A DNA stretch of 64,000 bases from Kitasatospora purpeofusca (GTDB taxonomy: Bacteria; Actinomycetota; Actinomycetes; Streptomycetales; Streptomycetaceae). Positions 8,253 through 16,428 of the stretch are shown piece after piece. The translations under genes and the position numbers were made by a program. The notes beneath the pieces are model-generated. The model was not told where the DNA came from. It saw only the letters and a list, made by a program, of their open reading frames with translations, and did not search any database. The first letter of the stretch is position 1. The number at the start of each line of letters is the position of its first letter. The DNA is taken from the NCBI RefSeq assembly GCF_000718025.1, contig NZ_JODS01000014.1:186001-250000 (forward strand). The letters are read 5' to 3'.

Positions 8253-10958
8253 ATGAGCACGGCGGACGCCCTGCAGCGTGGCCGATCCCCCTTCGTCGAC
8301 AACGCCGTCGGAGCCCTGCTCGACGCGGACGGCCGGATCGTCCGCTGGACCCCGGAGGCGGCCCGGCTCCTGGGCGTCGACGCCCGGCAGGTCCGCGGAC
8401 GGCCGGCGCGCGAGCTGCTCGACGACCCCGCGGGGTGGCCGGCCATGTCCGAGCTCACCGATCAGCAGCGGGCCGAGGGCTGGTCCGGCGAGGCGGTGTT
8501 CCGCTCCGGCCGGGGCGAACGGCTCGCGCTCTCCTTCCAGGTGCTGCCCCTGGACGCCCCGGTGGCCCCCGAGACCCCGGACGGCGCCGCAACCGCCGAC
8601 GGCTCCGCAACCCCCGGCGGCTCAGGCACAGCCGACGGCCCCGGCACCGCCCGCTACCTGGTGCTCGCCGCCCCCACCCCGCAGATCGCCCGCTGGCGCC
8701 AGGACCAGGCGTTCACCAGCGAACTCTTCCTCCAGGACCGGGTCGGCCTGGCCGTCTTCGACGAACGGCTGCGCCTCGTCCGCACCAACACCCATCTGCT
8801 CCCCTACAGCGGTCTCCCCCCGGACCTGCGCGGCCGCCGCCTCGGCGACTTCCTCCAGCGGCAGGACGCGGCGGCCGTCGAGCGCGGGCTGCACGACGTG
8901 CTGCGCACCGGCCGGCCGCTGATCGGCGCGGAGGAGATCGTCCGCACCATCGAGGACCCGTCCGGCGGCGCGGTGATGGCCATCTCGGCGTTCCGGCTGC
9001 AGGCCCCGGACGGGCAGGTGATCGGGGTCACCGCGCTGTTCACCGACGTCACCGAACTCCACCGCTCGGGTGAACGGCTCGCCCTGCTGCACCGGGCCAC
9101 GGCCGCCGTCGGCGGCTCGCTGTCGGTCGCCGGGACGGCGGAGGAACTGGCCGCCGTCCTCGCGCCGCCCGTCACCCCCGCCACGCCCGTCGCCGCACCG
9201 CCCACCGCCGCCCGGACCGCACCGGGCGCCGCAGGCCCGGGCGCCGCGCCCGTCCCGGGCCTCGCCGACCTCGCGGTGGTGGACGTCGCCGAGGCCGTGT
9301 TCACCGGCGGCGAGCCCACCCCCGGGCGGGACGGGCGGGTGCTGCTGCGCCGCGCCGCCGTCGCGGTCTCGGCCCCGTCCGGCGCACCGGCGCAGGGGCC
9401 CGGCGGCCCGGTCGCCCCGCCGCCGCCCCCGCCGGTCGGGGCGGCCGTGCACGCGCACCCCGACGAGCAGAGCGTGCACACCGACTTCCCCGCCTCGATG
9501 GCCGTCCCGCTCCGGGCCGGTGGCAGGCTGCTCGGCCGGGTGGCCGTCCACCGCGCCCCCAACCGGCCCCCGTACCTGCCGGCCGATCTGGAGCTGCTGC
9601 GCGAGATCGCCGACCGCGCCGCGCTCGCCCTGGACAACGCCCGCCGCTACGCCCGCGAGCACCGGGCCGCCGTCGGCCTCCAGCGCAGCCTGCTGCCGCC
9701 CTCGCAGGCCGAGACCACGGCCGTCTCCACCGCCAGCGTCTACCTGCCCACCGACACGGCGAGCGGCATCGGCGGCGACTGGTTCGACGTGATCCCGCTG
9801 TCCTCCGCCCGGGTCGCGCTGGTCGCGGGCGACGTGGTCGGGCACGGCCTCGCCGCCAGCGCCACCATGGGGCGGCTGCGGACGGCGGTCCGGACGCTGG
9901 CCGACCTCGACCTGGAGCCGGACGAGCTGCTCGTCCACCTGGACGACCTGGTGGCCCAGCTGATGGTGGAGGCAGAACGGCCGGACGAGGACGAGGACGA
10001 GGAGAACAGGGCGGCCGAGGACGGGGCAGCCGGGGACAGGGAGGACGACGAGGGCGAGCTGGACGGCCCCGGCGCGGCCTCCCGGCCCCCGGTCGGCCAC
10101 GGCCTGTGGCTGGACGGGACCGGGGACGGCGCGGACGAGCAGCAGACCGTGCCGTTCGGCGCCACCTGCGTCTACGCGGTGTACGACCCGGTGTCGCGGC
10201 ACTGCGCGATGGCCTCCGCCGGGCATCCGCCGCCCGCCGTCGCGGCGCCGGACGGCCGGGTGACCTATGTGCCGCTCCGGCCCGGACCGCCGCTCGGCGT
10301 GACCGGCCTGCCGTTCGAGGTGACCGAGGTCGAGCTGGAGCCCGGCAGCCTGCTCGCGCTCTACACCGACGGGTTGCTGCTGGGCTACGCGGACGACCTG
10401 GAGGAGGGCATGGACGCGCTGTCGCACCGGCTGGCCGCGGCGGCGAACCCGCCGGAGGGCGCCGTCACCCCGGCCGGGGCCTCGCTGCGGCAGCTCGGCC
10501 GGGACCTGGTCGCCGACCTGCCGGCCCACCGCCTCACCGACGACGTCACCCTGCTGCTGGCCCGGACCCGCGAGGTGCCGGCCGCGGACACCGCCGGCTG
10601 GACCCTGGACGCGGACCCGTCGGGGGTCGCCCGGGTCCGCGAGGCCGCCACCGCGCAGCTGCGGCAATGGGGCCTGGAGGAGCTGGAGTTCACCACCGAA
10701 CTGGTGCTCAGCGAGTTGGTCACCAACGCCATCCGGTACGCGGGCGGCCCGGTCGGCGTCCGGCTGATCCGGGCCGAGCGCCTCACCTGCGAGGTGTCCG
10801 ACCCCAGCGCCACCCAGCCCCGGATGCGGCGGGCCCGGCTGACCGACGAGGGCGGCCGGGGGCTCTACCTGGTCGCCCAGCTCACCACCCGCTGGGGCAG
10901 CCGCTACACCCGCCGGGGCAAGACCATCTGGGCCGAGCAGGAGCTTCCGACCGGCTGA
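8253..10958 (+). CDS. SpoIIE-type protein phosphatase with PAS, GAF and anti-sigma kinase-like ATPase domains
   Basis: 901 aa. Order of domains: a PAS domain (about 15-120, GALLDADGRIVRWTPEAARLLG), a second PAS-like domain (150-275), a GAF domain (285-470) interrupted by Ala/Pro-rich inserts, a SpoIIE/PP2C phosphatase (about 490-770, with SGIGGDWFDVIPL and ALVAGDVVGHG), and a C-terminal HATPase_c domain (LVLSELVTNAIRYA, GRGLYLVAQLTTRWG). An acidic insert of about 45 residues (EDEDEENRAAED region) sits inside the phosphatase domain. Family role: dephosphorylates anti-anti-sigma proteins, and the ATPase may act as an anti-sigma kinase. No transmembrane segments. A GAGAGGAG-like site precedes ATG 8253. 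Confidence 0.9.
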   Translation: MSTADALQRGRSPFVDNAVGALLDADGRIVRWTPEAARLLGVDARQVRGRPARELLDDPAGWPAMSELTDQQRAEGWSGEAVFRSGRGERLALSFQVLPLDAPVAPETPDGAATADGSATPGGSGTADGPGTARYLVLAAPTPQIARWRQDQAFTSELFLQDRVGLAVFDERLRLVRTNTHLLPYSGLPPDLRGRRLGDFLQRQDAAAVERGLHDVLRTGRPLIGAEEIVRTIEDPSGGAVMAISAFRLQAPDGQVIGVTALFTDVTELHRSGERLALLHRATAAVGGSLSVAGTAEELAAVLAPPVTPATPVAAPPTAARTAPGAAGPGAAPVPGLADLAVVDVAEAVFTGGEPTPGRDGRVLLRRAAVAVSAPSGAPAQGPGGPVAPPPPPPVGAAVHAHPDEQSVHTDFPASMAVPLRAGGRLLGRVAVHRAPNRPPYLPADLELLREIADRAALALDNARRYAREHRAAVGLQRSLLPPSQAETTAVSTASVYLPTDTASGIGGDWFDVIPLSSARVALVAGDVVGHGLAASATMGRLRTAVRTLADLDLEPDELLVHLDDLVAQLMVEAERPDEDEDEENRAAEDGAAGDREDDEGELDGPGAASRPPVGHGLWLDGTGDGADEQQTVPFGATCVYAVYDPVSRHCAMASAGHPPPAVAAPDGRVTYVPLRPGPPLGVTGLPFEVTEVELEPGSLLALYTDGLLLGYADDLEEGMDALSHRLAAAANPPEGAVTPAGASLRQLGRDLVADLPAHRLTDDVTLLLARTREVPAADTAGWTLDADPSGVARVREAATAQLRQWGLEELEFTTELVLSELVTNAIRYAGGPVGVRLIRAERLTCEVSDPSATQPRMRRARLTDEGGRGLYLVAQLTTRWGSRYTRRGKTIWAEQELPTG

Positions 10959-11099
10959 CGCCGGGGGCGCCGGGCCGACGCCGGTACCCGATCGGCCGAT
11001 GCCGGGACACGCCCGCGTTCCGACCAATCCGGGGGGATCACGGCTCTCCCCCGGTGTGATTGGTGCTCTGATCTGCTGACTCACCCACCAAGGAGAGAC

Positions 11100-11336
11100 A
11101 TGCGTACTCGCACCGCCCTCGCCGCCGGCGTCCTCGCCGTGGCCGCCCTGCTCGCCGGCGCCGGCACCGCTTCCGCCGACGCCGCCGCCAACGGCCTGGC
11201 CTTCGGTTCCCCGGGCGTGCTTTCCGGCAACCAGATCCAGATCCCGGTCCACATCCCGATCAACGTCTGCGGCAACTCGATCGGCGTCATCAGCGCGCTG
11301 AGCCCGGCGTTCGGCAACACCTGCATCAACGCCTGA
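11100..11336 (+). CDS. Short chaplin (hydrophobic cell-surface protein)
   Basis: 78 aa. It has a Sec signal peptide (MRTRTALAAGVLAVAALLAG, cleavage likely after TASA) and then a single chaplin domain of about 40 residues with GVLSGNQIQIPVHIPINVCGN and a second cysteine in NTCINA. Short chaplins assemble into amyloid-like films that lower surface tension so that aerial hyphae can rise. An AAGGAGAGA ribosome binding site sits just upstream of ATG 11100. The gene is followed by a strong hairpin shared with the convergent chitinase gene. There is no LAXTG, so it is not one of the long anchored chaplins. Confidence 0.92.
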   Translation: MRTRTALAAGVLAVAALLAGAGTASADAAANGLAFGSPGVLSGNQIQIPVHIPINVCGNSIGVISALSPAFGNTCINA

Positions 11337-11363
11337 CCCACCGGGTCGCCACACACGCAGCAC

Positions 11364-11400
11364 GACGCGGGTCCGTCCCTCCGGGGGACGGGCCCGCGTC
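11364..11400. terminator. Bidirectional terminator between chaplin and chitinase genes
   Basis: Arms 11364-11378 (GACGCGGGTCCGTCC) and 11386-11400 pair over 15 bp with one G-T pair around a 7-nt loop. It lies between convergent genes. Confidence 0.8.
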
Positions 11401-11417
11401 CGCGTGCCGGGGTACGA

Positions 11418-12767
11418 CTACCGGCGGCTGAGGCCCTTGTCGATCGCGGTGATCAGCTCGCCGTTCGGGGTGTCCCCGTCCAGCGACCAGATCATCGCCC
11501 CGCCGAGGCCCTCGCGGCGCACGTACTCGGCCTTGGTGCGCAGCACGGTGGCGTCGTCGTACGTCCACAGGGTGGTGCCGTCGAACAGCCAGGCGTGGCC
11601 GTTGCGCTGACCCCGGTACAGCTTGTAGGTGCCGGAGTCGGCGAGCTTCTTCAGCGCCTTGTAGTCCTCGGTGCCGGCCGTCCAGGTGGCCGGGGCCGGC
11701 CCGGCGGCGGGCTGGCCGAGGCCGTTGCCGCCGCCCGTGACGCCCGTCCAGCCCTGGCCGTAGAAGGGCAGGCCGGTGACCAGCTTGCGGGCCGGGGCGC
11801 CGCGCCGCAGCCAGGCGTCGACGGTCCCGTCCAGGCTGAAGTCGTTGCGCGCGTACAGCGCCGACTGCTGGGCGGTGGTCTTCTCGCCGGAGACGTGGAA
11901 GTCGTAGCCCTGGAGGTTGACGAAGTCGAAGTCCCGGATGATCTTCGAGACCTCGAAGCCCGCGTCGATCTTGGCGGGCGCGGTGGGCACGTAGGCGCTC
12001 AGCTCGAAGTGCTTGCGGCCCTTCAGCGTCCTGCCGTACGCGTCCACCTGGGTGCGGAACTCGTGGACCAGCTTGGTGAAGTTCTGCTTGTCCTCCGGGC
12101 GGATCCCGTTGCCGGGGTTGCCCTCGGAGCCCGGCCACTCCCAGTCGAGGTCGATGCCGTCGAAGATCCCGGCCGCCGCGCCCGCACCGCCCCGGACGCC
12201 GTCCTTGGGCAGGTTGCCCTTGAGGTAGAGGTCGATGCAGGAGGAGACCAGCGCCTTGCGGCCCGCCTCGGTGCGGACGGCGTCCGAGAAGTACGCCGAA
12301 CCGCTCCAACCGCCCAGCGAGATCATGACCTTGAGCTCGGGGTGCTTCGCCTTGAGCTCGCGCAGCTGGTTGAAGTTGCCCGCCAGAGCCTGCGTGTCGG
12401 TGTCGGCGACGCCGTTCACCGCCTCCTCCGCGCCGACCGGGCGGACGTAGTCGGCCCACCCGTCGGAGCCGGGGCCGCCGATCTGGCAGGTGCCGGCCGA
12501 ACCGACGTTGCCGAAGGCGTAGTTGATGTGGCTCAGCTTGCCGGCGGTGCCGCTGGTCTCCAGGTCCTTGACGTGGAAGTTACGGGCGTAGATGCCCCAC
12601 TGGATGAAGTACCCGACCCGCTTGTAGGCGGCCCCGCCGTGGCGCGCGGAATCGCCCGCCCCGTCGAGATCGGCGGCCGCGGCCGCCGGGGCGAGCGGGG
12701 CCAGCAGCGCCAGGACGGCGGCGGTGGCGGCGCCGAAGGTCAAACGGGTGGAGAGTCGGTGACGCAT
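11418..12767 (-). CDS. Secreted GH18 chitinase
   Basis: 449 aa. A signal peptide (MRHRLSTRLTFGAATAAVLALLAPLAPAA, cut near AAAA) precedes one GH18 barrel. The first strand is YKRVGYFIQWGIYARNF, the SxGG motif is VMISLGGWSGS, and the catalytic motif is DGIDLDWEWPG with the acid Glu. Later barrel motifs are LVTGLPFYGQGW and GGAMIWSLDGD. There is no carbohydrate-binding or fibronectin module, so this is a compact ChiC-catalytic-domain-like enzyme of the ChiA/GH18 type. ATG 12767 is used because the signal peptide begins there. The promoter region carries a DasR-like site overlapping a TTGACA, so chitin/GlcNAc control is likely. Confidence 0.93.
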   Translation of the reverse strand: MRHRLSTRLTFGAATAAVLALLAPLAPAAAAADLDGAGDSARHGGAAYKRVGYFIQWGIYARNFHVKDLETSGTAGKLSHINYAFGNVGSAGTCQIGGPGSDGWADYVRPVGAEEAVNGVADTDTQALAGNFNQLRELKAKHPELKVMISLGGWSGSAYFSDAVRTEAGRKALVSSCIDLYLKGNLPKDGVRGGAGAAAGIFDGIDLDWEWPGSEGNPGNGIRPEDKQNFTKLVHEFRTQVDAYGRTLKGRKHFELSAYVPTAPAKIDAGFEVSKIIRDFDFVNLQGYDFHVSGEKTTAQQSALYARNDFSLDGTVDAWLRRGAPARKLVTGLPFYGQGWTGVTGGGNGLGQPAAGPAPATWTAGTEDYKALKKLADSGTYKLYRGQRNGHAWLFDGTTLWTYDDATVLRTKAEYVRREGLGGAMIWSLDGDTPNGELITAIDKGLSRR

Positions 12768-12875
12768 GGTCGAGATCACCCCTAGTGCGGTGGGCCGCAC
12801 GATCGTGGGAACGGTGGACGGCGCAGGGAGTCCGCAGGGTGTGCCCGTACCGGGCGGCGACGACTCTTCACGCCA

Positions 12876-12892
12876 AGGTCTATACCTGTCAA
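12876..12892 (-). promoter_or_regulatory. DasR-like operator overlapping the -35 of the chitinase promoter
   Basis: AGGTCTATACCT (12876-12887) resembles the DasR-responsive element core (GGTCTAGACC with flanks). Read on the minus strand, TTGACA (12892-12887) abuts and shares a base with it. About 110 nt lie between this and the chitinase start. The arrangement is the one established for streptomycete chitinase promoters; the direct repeat GCAAAG lies immediately upstream (12901-12918). Confidence 0.65.
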
Positions 12893-12958
12893 CGGACTTC
12901 GCAAAGGTTTTGCAAAGCAGGTGGGAAGTCGGCGAGTGGCGGGCGTCACACCGGGCCG

Positions 12959-12985
12959 TGTCACAGGCCGCCGGGCCGTTCCGTC
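12959..12985 (+). promoter_or_regulatory. ECF41-type promoter in front of the AhpD-like gene
   Basis: TGTCACA at 12959-12965, a 16-nt spacer, then CGTC at 12982-12985. This is exactly the described ECF41 promoter form (TGTCACA-N16-CGTC). It lies 42 nt upstream of the AhpD-like start and two genes ahead of an ECF41 sigma factor. Confidence 0.75.
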
Positions 12986-13026
12986 TTGAGGGGTGAAGCA
13001 CCGACCACCACGAAGGAGCACACCCC

Positions 13027-13500
13027 ATGGACGCGCGACTGAACTTCTTCACCAACCCGACCGGCGCCAAGTTCATCAAGAGCCTGATGGCCCTGGGCAA
13101 GGAGCTCAAGGCCCTGCCGCTGCCCGCCGCCACCCAGGAGCTGGTGGCCCTGCGGGTGAGCCAGATCAACGGCTGCGCCGTCTGCATCGACATGCACACC
13201 AAGGACGCGGCGGCCGCCGGGGAGACCGCGGTGCGGATGAACCTGGTCGCGGCCTGGCGGGAGGCCATCGTCTACACCGAGGCCGAGCGGGCCGCCCTGG
13301 CCCTCGCCGAGGAGGGCACCCGGGTCGCGGACGGGGCCGGCGGCGTCCCCGACGAGGTCTGGGCGAAGGCCGCCGAGCACTACGACGAGGAGCAGTTGGC
13401 GGCCCTGGTGATGCTGATCTCGTTCATGAACCTCGCCAACCGGGCGAACATCATCACCCAGCAGCCGGCCGGCACCTACGTGGCCGGGCAGTTCCACTGA
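13027..13500 (+). CDS. AhpD-like carboxymuconolactone decarboxylase family protein
   Basis: 157 aa, cytoplasmic. It contains the peroxidase-type motif QELVALRVSQINGCAVCIDMHTKDA, with a CxxC pair and the following His that in AhpD relatives reduce peroxides. ATG 13027 follows AAGGAG at good distance. It is preceded by an ECF41-type promoter and followed 99 nt later by an ECF41 sigma factor gene. In ECF41 systems the partner is one of carboxymuconolactone decarboxylase, oxidoreductase or epimerase, and this is the first type. The target promoter of the neighbour sigma factor is therefore probably this gene's own. Confidence 0.9.
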   Translation: MDARLNFFTNPTGAKFIKSLMALGKELKALPLPAATQELVALRVSQINGCAVCIDMHTKDAAAAGETAVRMNLVAAWREAIVYTEAERAALALAEEGTRVADGAGGVPDEVWAKAAEHYDEEQLAALVMLISFMNLANRANIITQQPAGTYVAGQFH

Positions 13501-13599
13501 CCGCCGCGGGTCCGCCGGCCCCGGGGCGGCGGACCCGGCCCGGCGGGCCACCGGCATGATCGTTTCGACAGACGTCCGTTCGAGGGGAAGGAAGCCGGC

Positions 13600-14520
13600 G
13601 TGAGCAAGGTCGAGGAGTTCGAGGAGCTGCGGCCGCTGCTGTTCTCGATCGCCTACCGGATCCTCGGCAGCGTGGGCGAGGCCGAGGACGCCGTACAGGA
13701 GGCCTGGCTGCGCTTCGACGCCTCGCCGACCCGGCCCGACTCGGTGAAGGCCTTCCTGTCCACCACGGTCACCCGGCTCTCGATCGACGTGCTGCGCCTG
13801 GCCCGGGTCCGGCGCGAGGCGTACGTGGGCCCGTGGTTCCCCGAGCCGCTGCTCACCGACCCCTACCAGGACCCGGCCCGGGCCGCCGAGCTGGCCGACT
13901 CGGTGTCGATGGCAGCGCTCCTGCTGCTGGAACGGCTCAGCCCGCTGGAACGCGCCGCGTTCGTGCTGCACGAGGTGTTCGGCTTCGGGTACGACGAGGT
14001 CGCCGAGTCGGTGGGCCGCTCCGAGGCGGCCTGCCGGCAGCTCGTGACACGCGCCCGGCGGCACATGCGGGAGGGGCGGCCGCGCTTCGAGGCCGAGCGC
14101 AAGGAGCGGGACGAACTCGCGGCCCGCTTCTTCGACGCCCTGCGCGAGGGCGACATGGCCGGGCTCCAGGAACTGCTCGCGGCCGACGTGACCATGGTCG
14201 GCGACAGCGGCGGCAAGACCCCGCAGCTCGCCCGGGCCGTCGCCGGCGCCGTGAACGTCGCGAGGCTGCTGGCCGCGATCGTCCCGCTGATGGCCCGGAT
14301 CGACGTGACCTTCGAGCCGCACGAGGTCAACGGACGGCCCGGCGCCGTGTTCCGCGACCGCGAGGGCCGGGTGCTGACCACATTCGTCCTTGAGGTGCTG
14401 GACGGCCGGATCGGGACCGTCCGATCCGTCACCAACCCCGACAAGCTCGCCCACCTGGGCCCGGTCGCCGACGCCTGGGCCGTCCACCAGGAGCTCAAGC
14501 AGGCCCGTCGGTCGTCCTGA
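13600..14520 (+). CDS. ECF41-group RNA polymerase sigma factor (SigJ-like)
   Basis: 306 aa from a GTG. Region 2 is LLFSIAYRILGSVGEAEDAVQEAWLRF. Region 4 is LLLLERLSPLERAAFVLHEVFGFGYDEVAESVGRSEAACRQLVTRAR. About 110 extra C-terminal residues form a SnoaL/NTF2-like domain ending near NPDKLAHLG, the family hallmark that serves as a built-in regulator in place of an anti-sigma factor. A GAAGGAAG precedes the start. The upstream AhpD-like gene, with its TGTCACA-N16-CGTC promoter, is the expected target. Confidence 0.92.
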   Translation: MSKVEEFEELRPLLFSIAYRILGSVGEAEDAVQEAWLRFDASPTRPDSVKAFLSTTVTRLSIDVLRLARVRREAYVGPWFPEPLLTDPYQDPARAAELADSVSMAALLLLERLSPLERAAFVLHEVFGFGYDEVAESVGRSEAACRQLVTRARRHMREGRPRFEAERKERDELAARFFDALREGDMAGLQELLAADVTMVGDSGGKTPQLARAVAGAVNVARLLAAIVPLMARIDVTFEPHEVNGRPGAVFRDREGRVLTTFVLEVLDGRIGTVRSVTNPDKLAHLGPVADAWAVHQELKQARRSS

Positions 14521-14694
14521 AGCGGCGAATGTGATCGCCGCCCCGAGTGTGGGCCGGCACCGCCGACGGCGCCACGATGAATCCGATCGGTCGGCCCCGA
14601 CCGGCGGGAGCGGCCCGGCTGTGCGGGGATGGGTACTGCGGTGCGCGGATCGTTCTTGCACCCACCGCGTGTTGTCCCATGCCCTGGAGGAACC

Positions 14695-15744
14695 GTGCGA
14701 CACCCCGCGACCCGTCTGCGCACCCGAGTGCCGGTGCTGGGACTGGCTGTGCTGGCGGTGACCCTGCTGCTGCCCTCGGTCGCGGCCGAGGGCAGCAGCA
14801 GGGACCGCTACGAGTGGGCCGCGCTGGGCGACTCCTACACAGCCGGCCTCTTCATCGGGGATCCGCGGCCCGCACTGGGCAGCACCGCACGGGACGGGTG
14901 CGACCGGACCACCGGGTCATACCCCGACCTCGTCCGGCGGACGCTCGCCGCCCGCCCGCCGGACCGGCCCGTGCGGCTGACCGACGTCAGCTGCGACAAC
15001 GCCACCATCGCCAACATCACCCGCGAGAGGCAGCAGCCGGCCAGCCCGGTGCAACCGCCCGGCGGGGACCCCGCCGGGTGGCCCGTGGTGGATCCGCAGA
15101 TCCGGCGGGCCCGGCTCGGCGAGCGCGCCGACGTCGTCACCGTCGGCGTCGGCGCGATCGCCCTGCCCTTCGGCGAATGCCTGGAACTGACCCTCGCCCA
15201 CATCCCCTGCGCGGCGTACTTCGCGAATCCACCGGAGGGCGTGGAGGGCCTCGCCGCGAAGCTCGCCAGGATCCGCGACGAGTACGGCCGGATGCTCGAC
15301 GTGATCCACCGCGCCGCACCGCACGCCACGGTGATCACGGTCGGCTACCCGGCCGTCCTGCCGGAGCGGGGCAGCGCCTGCGGCGGCGGTCCCACGCAGC
15401 TCGGCCCGATCACCCCCGCCGACATCGACTGGCTGCGCGAGGACGCGTTGAAGGCGATGAACACGATCATCCGAACGGAGGCGGCGAAGCGCGGCGACAG
15501 GTACGTCGACCGCTACACCTCCAGCGTGGGCCACGACGTGTGCGCCCCCGAGGACACCCGGTGGATCGAGGGCATCTGCGGCGACGCCGAGCCGTTCTGG
15601 CCGGCCGCGGTGCCCGGCGGCCTGCCGTTCGACTGCGCCGCCATCGGCAAACGCGCCACCCTCCTGCACCCCAACGCCGGGGAACACGCCAACGCCGCTC
15701 CCCTGGTGGAGCGCGCCGTGCGCGAGGCCCTCCTCGAACGCTGA
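14695..15744 (+). CDS. Secreted SGNH/GDSL-family hydrolase
   Basis: 349 aa from GTG 14695, chosen because GGAGG lies 5 nt before it and a signal peptide begins there (RTRVPVLGLAVLAVTLLLPS). SGNH block I is ALGDSYTAG with the nucleophile Ser, block III has VGVGAIALPFGECL (the usual GxNDxxx Asn is replaced here), and the C-terminal LLHPNAGEHAN supplies the His of block V. Such enzymes are lipases or esterases on acyl esters or sugar esters; the substrate is not predictable. The frame extends 22 codons upstream without a good start. Confidence 0.85.
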   Translation: MRHPATRLRTRVPVLGLAVLAVTLLLPSVAAEGSSRDRYEWAALGDSYTAGLFIGDPRPALGSTARDGCDRTTGSYPDLVRRTLAARPPDRPVRLTDVSCDNATIANITRERQQPASPVQPPGGDPAGWPVVDPQIRRARLGERADVVTVGVGAIALPFGECLELTLAHIPCAAYFANPPEGVEGLAAKLARIRDEYGRMLDVIHRAAPHATVITVGYPAVLPERGSACGGGPTQLGPITPADIDWLREDALKAMNTIIRTEAAKRGDRYVDRYTSSVGHDVCAPEDTRWIEGICGDAEPFWPAAVPGGLPFDCAAIGKRATLLHPNAGEHANAAPLVERAVREALLER

Positions 15745-15985
15745 CCGCAGCGCCCGGGAGGACGGGCCGGGGCCAATTCTCTCCCCGGAATGTGGGGGCC
15801 GCCGAGGTGTTCTCGGCGGCCCGAGAGCCCGGAATCCGCCAACGAGGGGCCGATTCCGGTACTCCTGCCCGGAGTTCGGCCCGATCGGGGACGGAGGCCC
15901 GGGCCAGTGCCAGCATGTGCCATGTGCAGCGTGACACGACACAGGTGGGCTGGGGCTCCTCCTGTCATCGAAGGAGAAAATTCTG

Positions 15986-16393
15986 ATGAAGCGTTTCGTC
16001 GCCGTCCTCGCGGCCGGTGCCGCACTGTCCGGGCTCGGCATCGCGGGGGCCGGCCAGGCCGCCGCCACGCCCACGGGTACGACCACCTGCGGCTACGGCG
16101 TCGGGGCCCAGGTCTGCCTGACGATCGACGGCCGCCTCGCGTCCGCCACCGGCTGGGTGTCATCGACCGGAGGGCCCGCGCAGCTCGCCTCGTTCGAGCT
16201 GGAACTCCGTACCACCGGCGGCGCGATCCTGGAGCGCGAGAACCTCGGCGCCGTGGTGCCGGCCGGCGGAATCACGGTCGGCCCGGTGGCGAGCACCGTC
16301 CCGTGCGGCACCGGTGTCACCGCCACCTTCACCACCACCAGGGCGGGCCGGCCGACGGTCACCGCCACGGTCACGGTGCCCGCCGTCTGCTGA
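15986..16393 (+). CDS. Small secreted protein of unknown function
   Basis: 135 aa. A clear signal peptide (MKRFVAVLAAGAALSGLGIAG, cleavage near GQAAA) is followed by a Thr/Val-rich beta-type domain of about 105 residues. Its cysteines lie in TTTCGYGVGAQVC, VPCGT and the last residue, four in all, suggesting disulphides. AAGGAG sits before ATG 15986. I do not recognise the family. The domain looks immunoglobulin-like from its alternating Thr/Val pattern. It is bounded downstream by a terminator shared with the convergent regulator gene. Confidence 0.78.
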   Translation: MKRFVAVLAAGAALSGLGIAGAGQAAATPTGTTTCGYGVGAQVCLTIDGRLASATGWVSSTGGPAQLASFELELRTTGGAILERENLGAVVPAGGITVGPVASTVPCGTGVTATFTTTRAGRPTVTATVTVPAVC

Positions 16394-16419
16394 GCCCGTC
16401 CGGTCGACGCCGGACGGGC
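16394..16419. terminator. Bidirectional terminator
   Basis: Perfect 10-bp arms GCCCGTCCGG (16394-16403) and CCGGACGGGC (16410-16419) with a 6-nt loop, between two convergent genes. Confidence 0.7.
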
Positions 16420-16428
16420 GCACGGCCG

